Positions 63,953 through 64,000 of a stretch of 64,000 nucleotides of DNA are shown here, piece by piece. The DNA comes from Sphingopyxis sp. H073 (GTDB lineage: Bacteria; Pseudomonadota; Alphaproteobacteria; Sphingomonadales; Sphingomonadaceae), in contig NZ_LNSG01000001.1 of the NCBI RefSeq assembly GCF_001468395.1, positions 124,001 to 188,000 of the forward strand. Reading direction: 5' to 3'. Each line of letters begins with the position of its first letter. Position 1 is the first letter of the stretch. The notes beneath the pieces are model-generated. The model did not search any database, was not told the DNA's origin, and saw only the letters and a program-made list of their open reading frames with translations. The position numbers and the translations under genes were made by a program.

Positions 63953-64000
63953 CGCGCAGCGCAAAGGCCGCGTGGGCAAGCGATCATTTATTTTGCGTTC

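Overview
The window is high-GC, gene-dense alphaproteobacterial chromosome. Gene content and order suggest a sphingomonad, most likely Sphingopyxis or a close relative: a class I fumarase, a fused PabB/PabC, a YlxR-L7Ae fusion, a HAS-barrel HerA ATPase, a TauE/TIGR02186 pair, and dispersed palindromes built on a GGACTTGATCCGG core. I found no rRNA, tRNA, CRISPR array, prophage, transposase or integrase. Genus assignment is inference.

Layout. 1-9.3 kb: a partial GNAT-like gene, a fatty acid desaturase, a 600-bp repeat-filled gap, a DUF481 outer-membrane protein, a VOC/M20-peptidase/TrmO cluster on the minus strand, an SDR and class I fumarase. 9.3-11.6 kb: a minus-strand merC-like/zur/membrane-protein operon behind a candidate Zur box, then a small GIY-YIG gene framed by 31-bp inverted repeats. 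11.6-19.7 kb: acyl-CoA ligase, PabB/PabC fusion, aspartate-type aminotransferase, exported MsrA with a coupled micro-ORF, and a class A beta-lactamase-like lipoprotein. 19.7-24.3 kb: sucC, a chain of hairpins, etfBA behind a probable acyl-CoA-type operator, and a DUF389 protein. 24.3-35 kb: serine hydrolase, JmjC-like protein, RgpF-like protein, PhnA-like protein, D-aminoacylase plus oxidoreductase, DUF885 lipoprotein and NhaA. 35-41.5 kb: an NfrB-like membrane glycosyltransferase coupled to an outer-membrane protein, TauE/TIGR02186, HerA, and a structure of three abutting hairpins. 41.5-44.6 kb: VOC protein, SleB-type hydrolase, an interrupted small gene and a DmeF-type metal exporter.

44.9-59.6 kb carries the conserved translation/RNA-decay cluster rimP-nusA-ylxR/L7Ae-infB-rbfA ... 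truB-rpsO-pnp. It is split between rbfA and truB by about 5 kb holding a nitrosative-stress module (group III truncated haemoglobin, small membrane protein, DUF1971, WS/DGAT, divergent nsrR) plus tdk, a GNAT and a DUF6491-like gene. 60-64 kb: tag, a YegD-type Hsp70, an SRPBCC/ArsR pair with two matching operator palindromes, and an exported cyclophilin.

The most striking signals are structural. truB contains a complete 73-nt palindromic repeat, in frame and translated, the same length as a free intergenic copy at 1968-2040. A third copy at 60650-60746 carries a 23-nt insertion of another repeat type. The herA/VOC gap is filled by three hairpins with no unpaired base between them. The GIY-YIG gene forms a compact unit bounded by near-perfect inverted repeats. 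Together they suggest active spread of small palindromic elements in this genome, possibly helped by a small nuclease.
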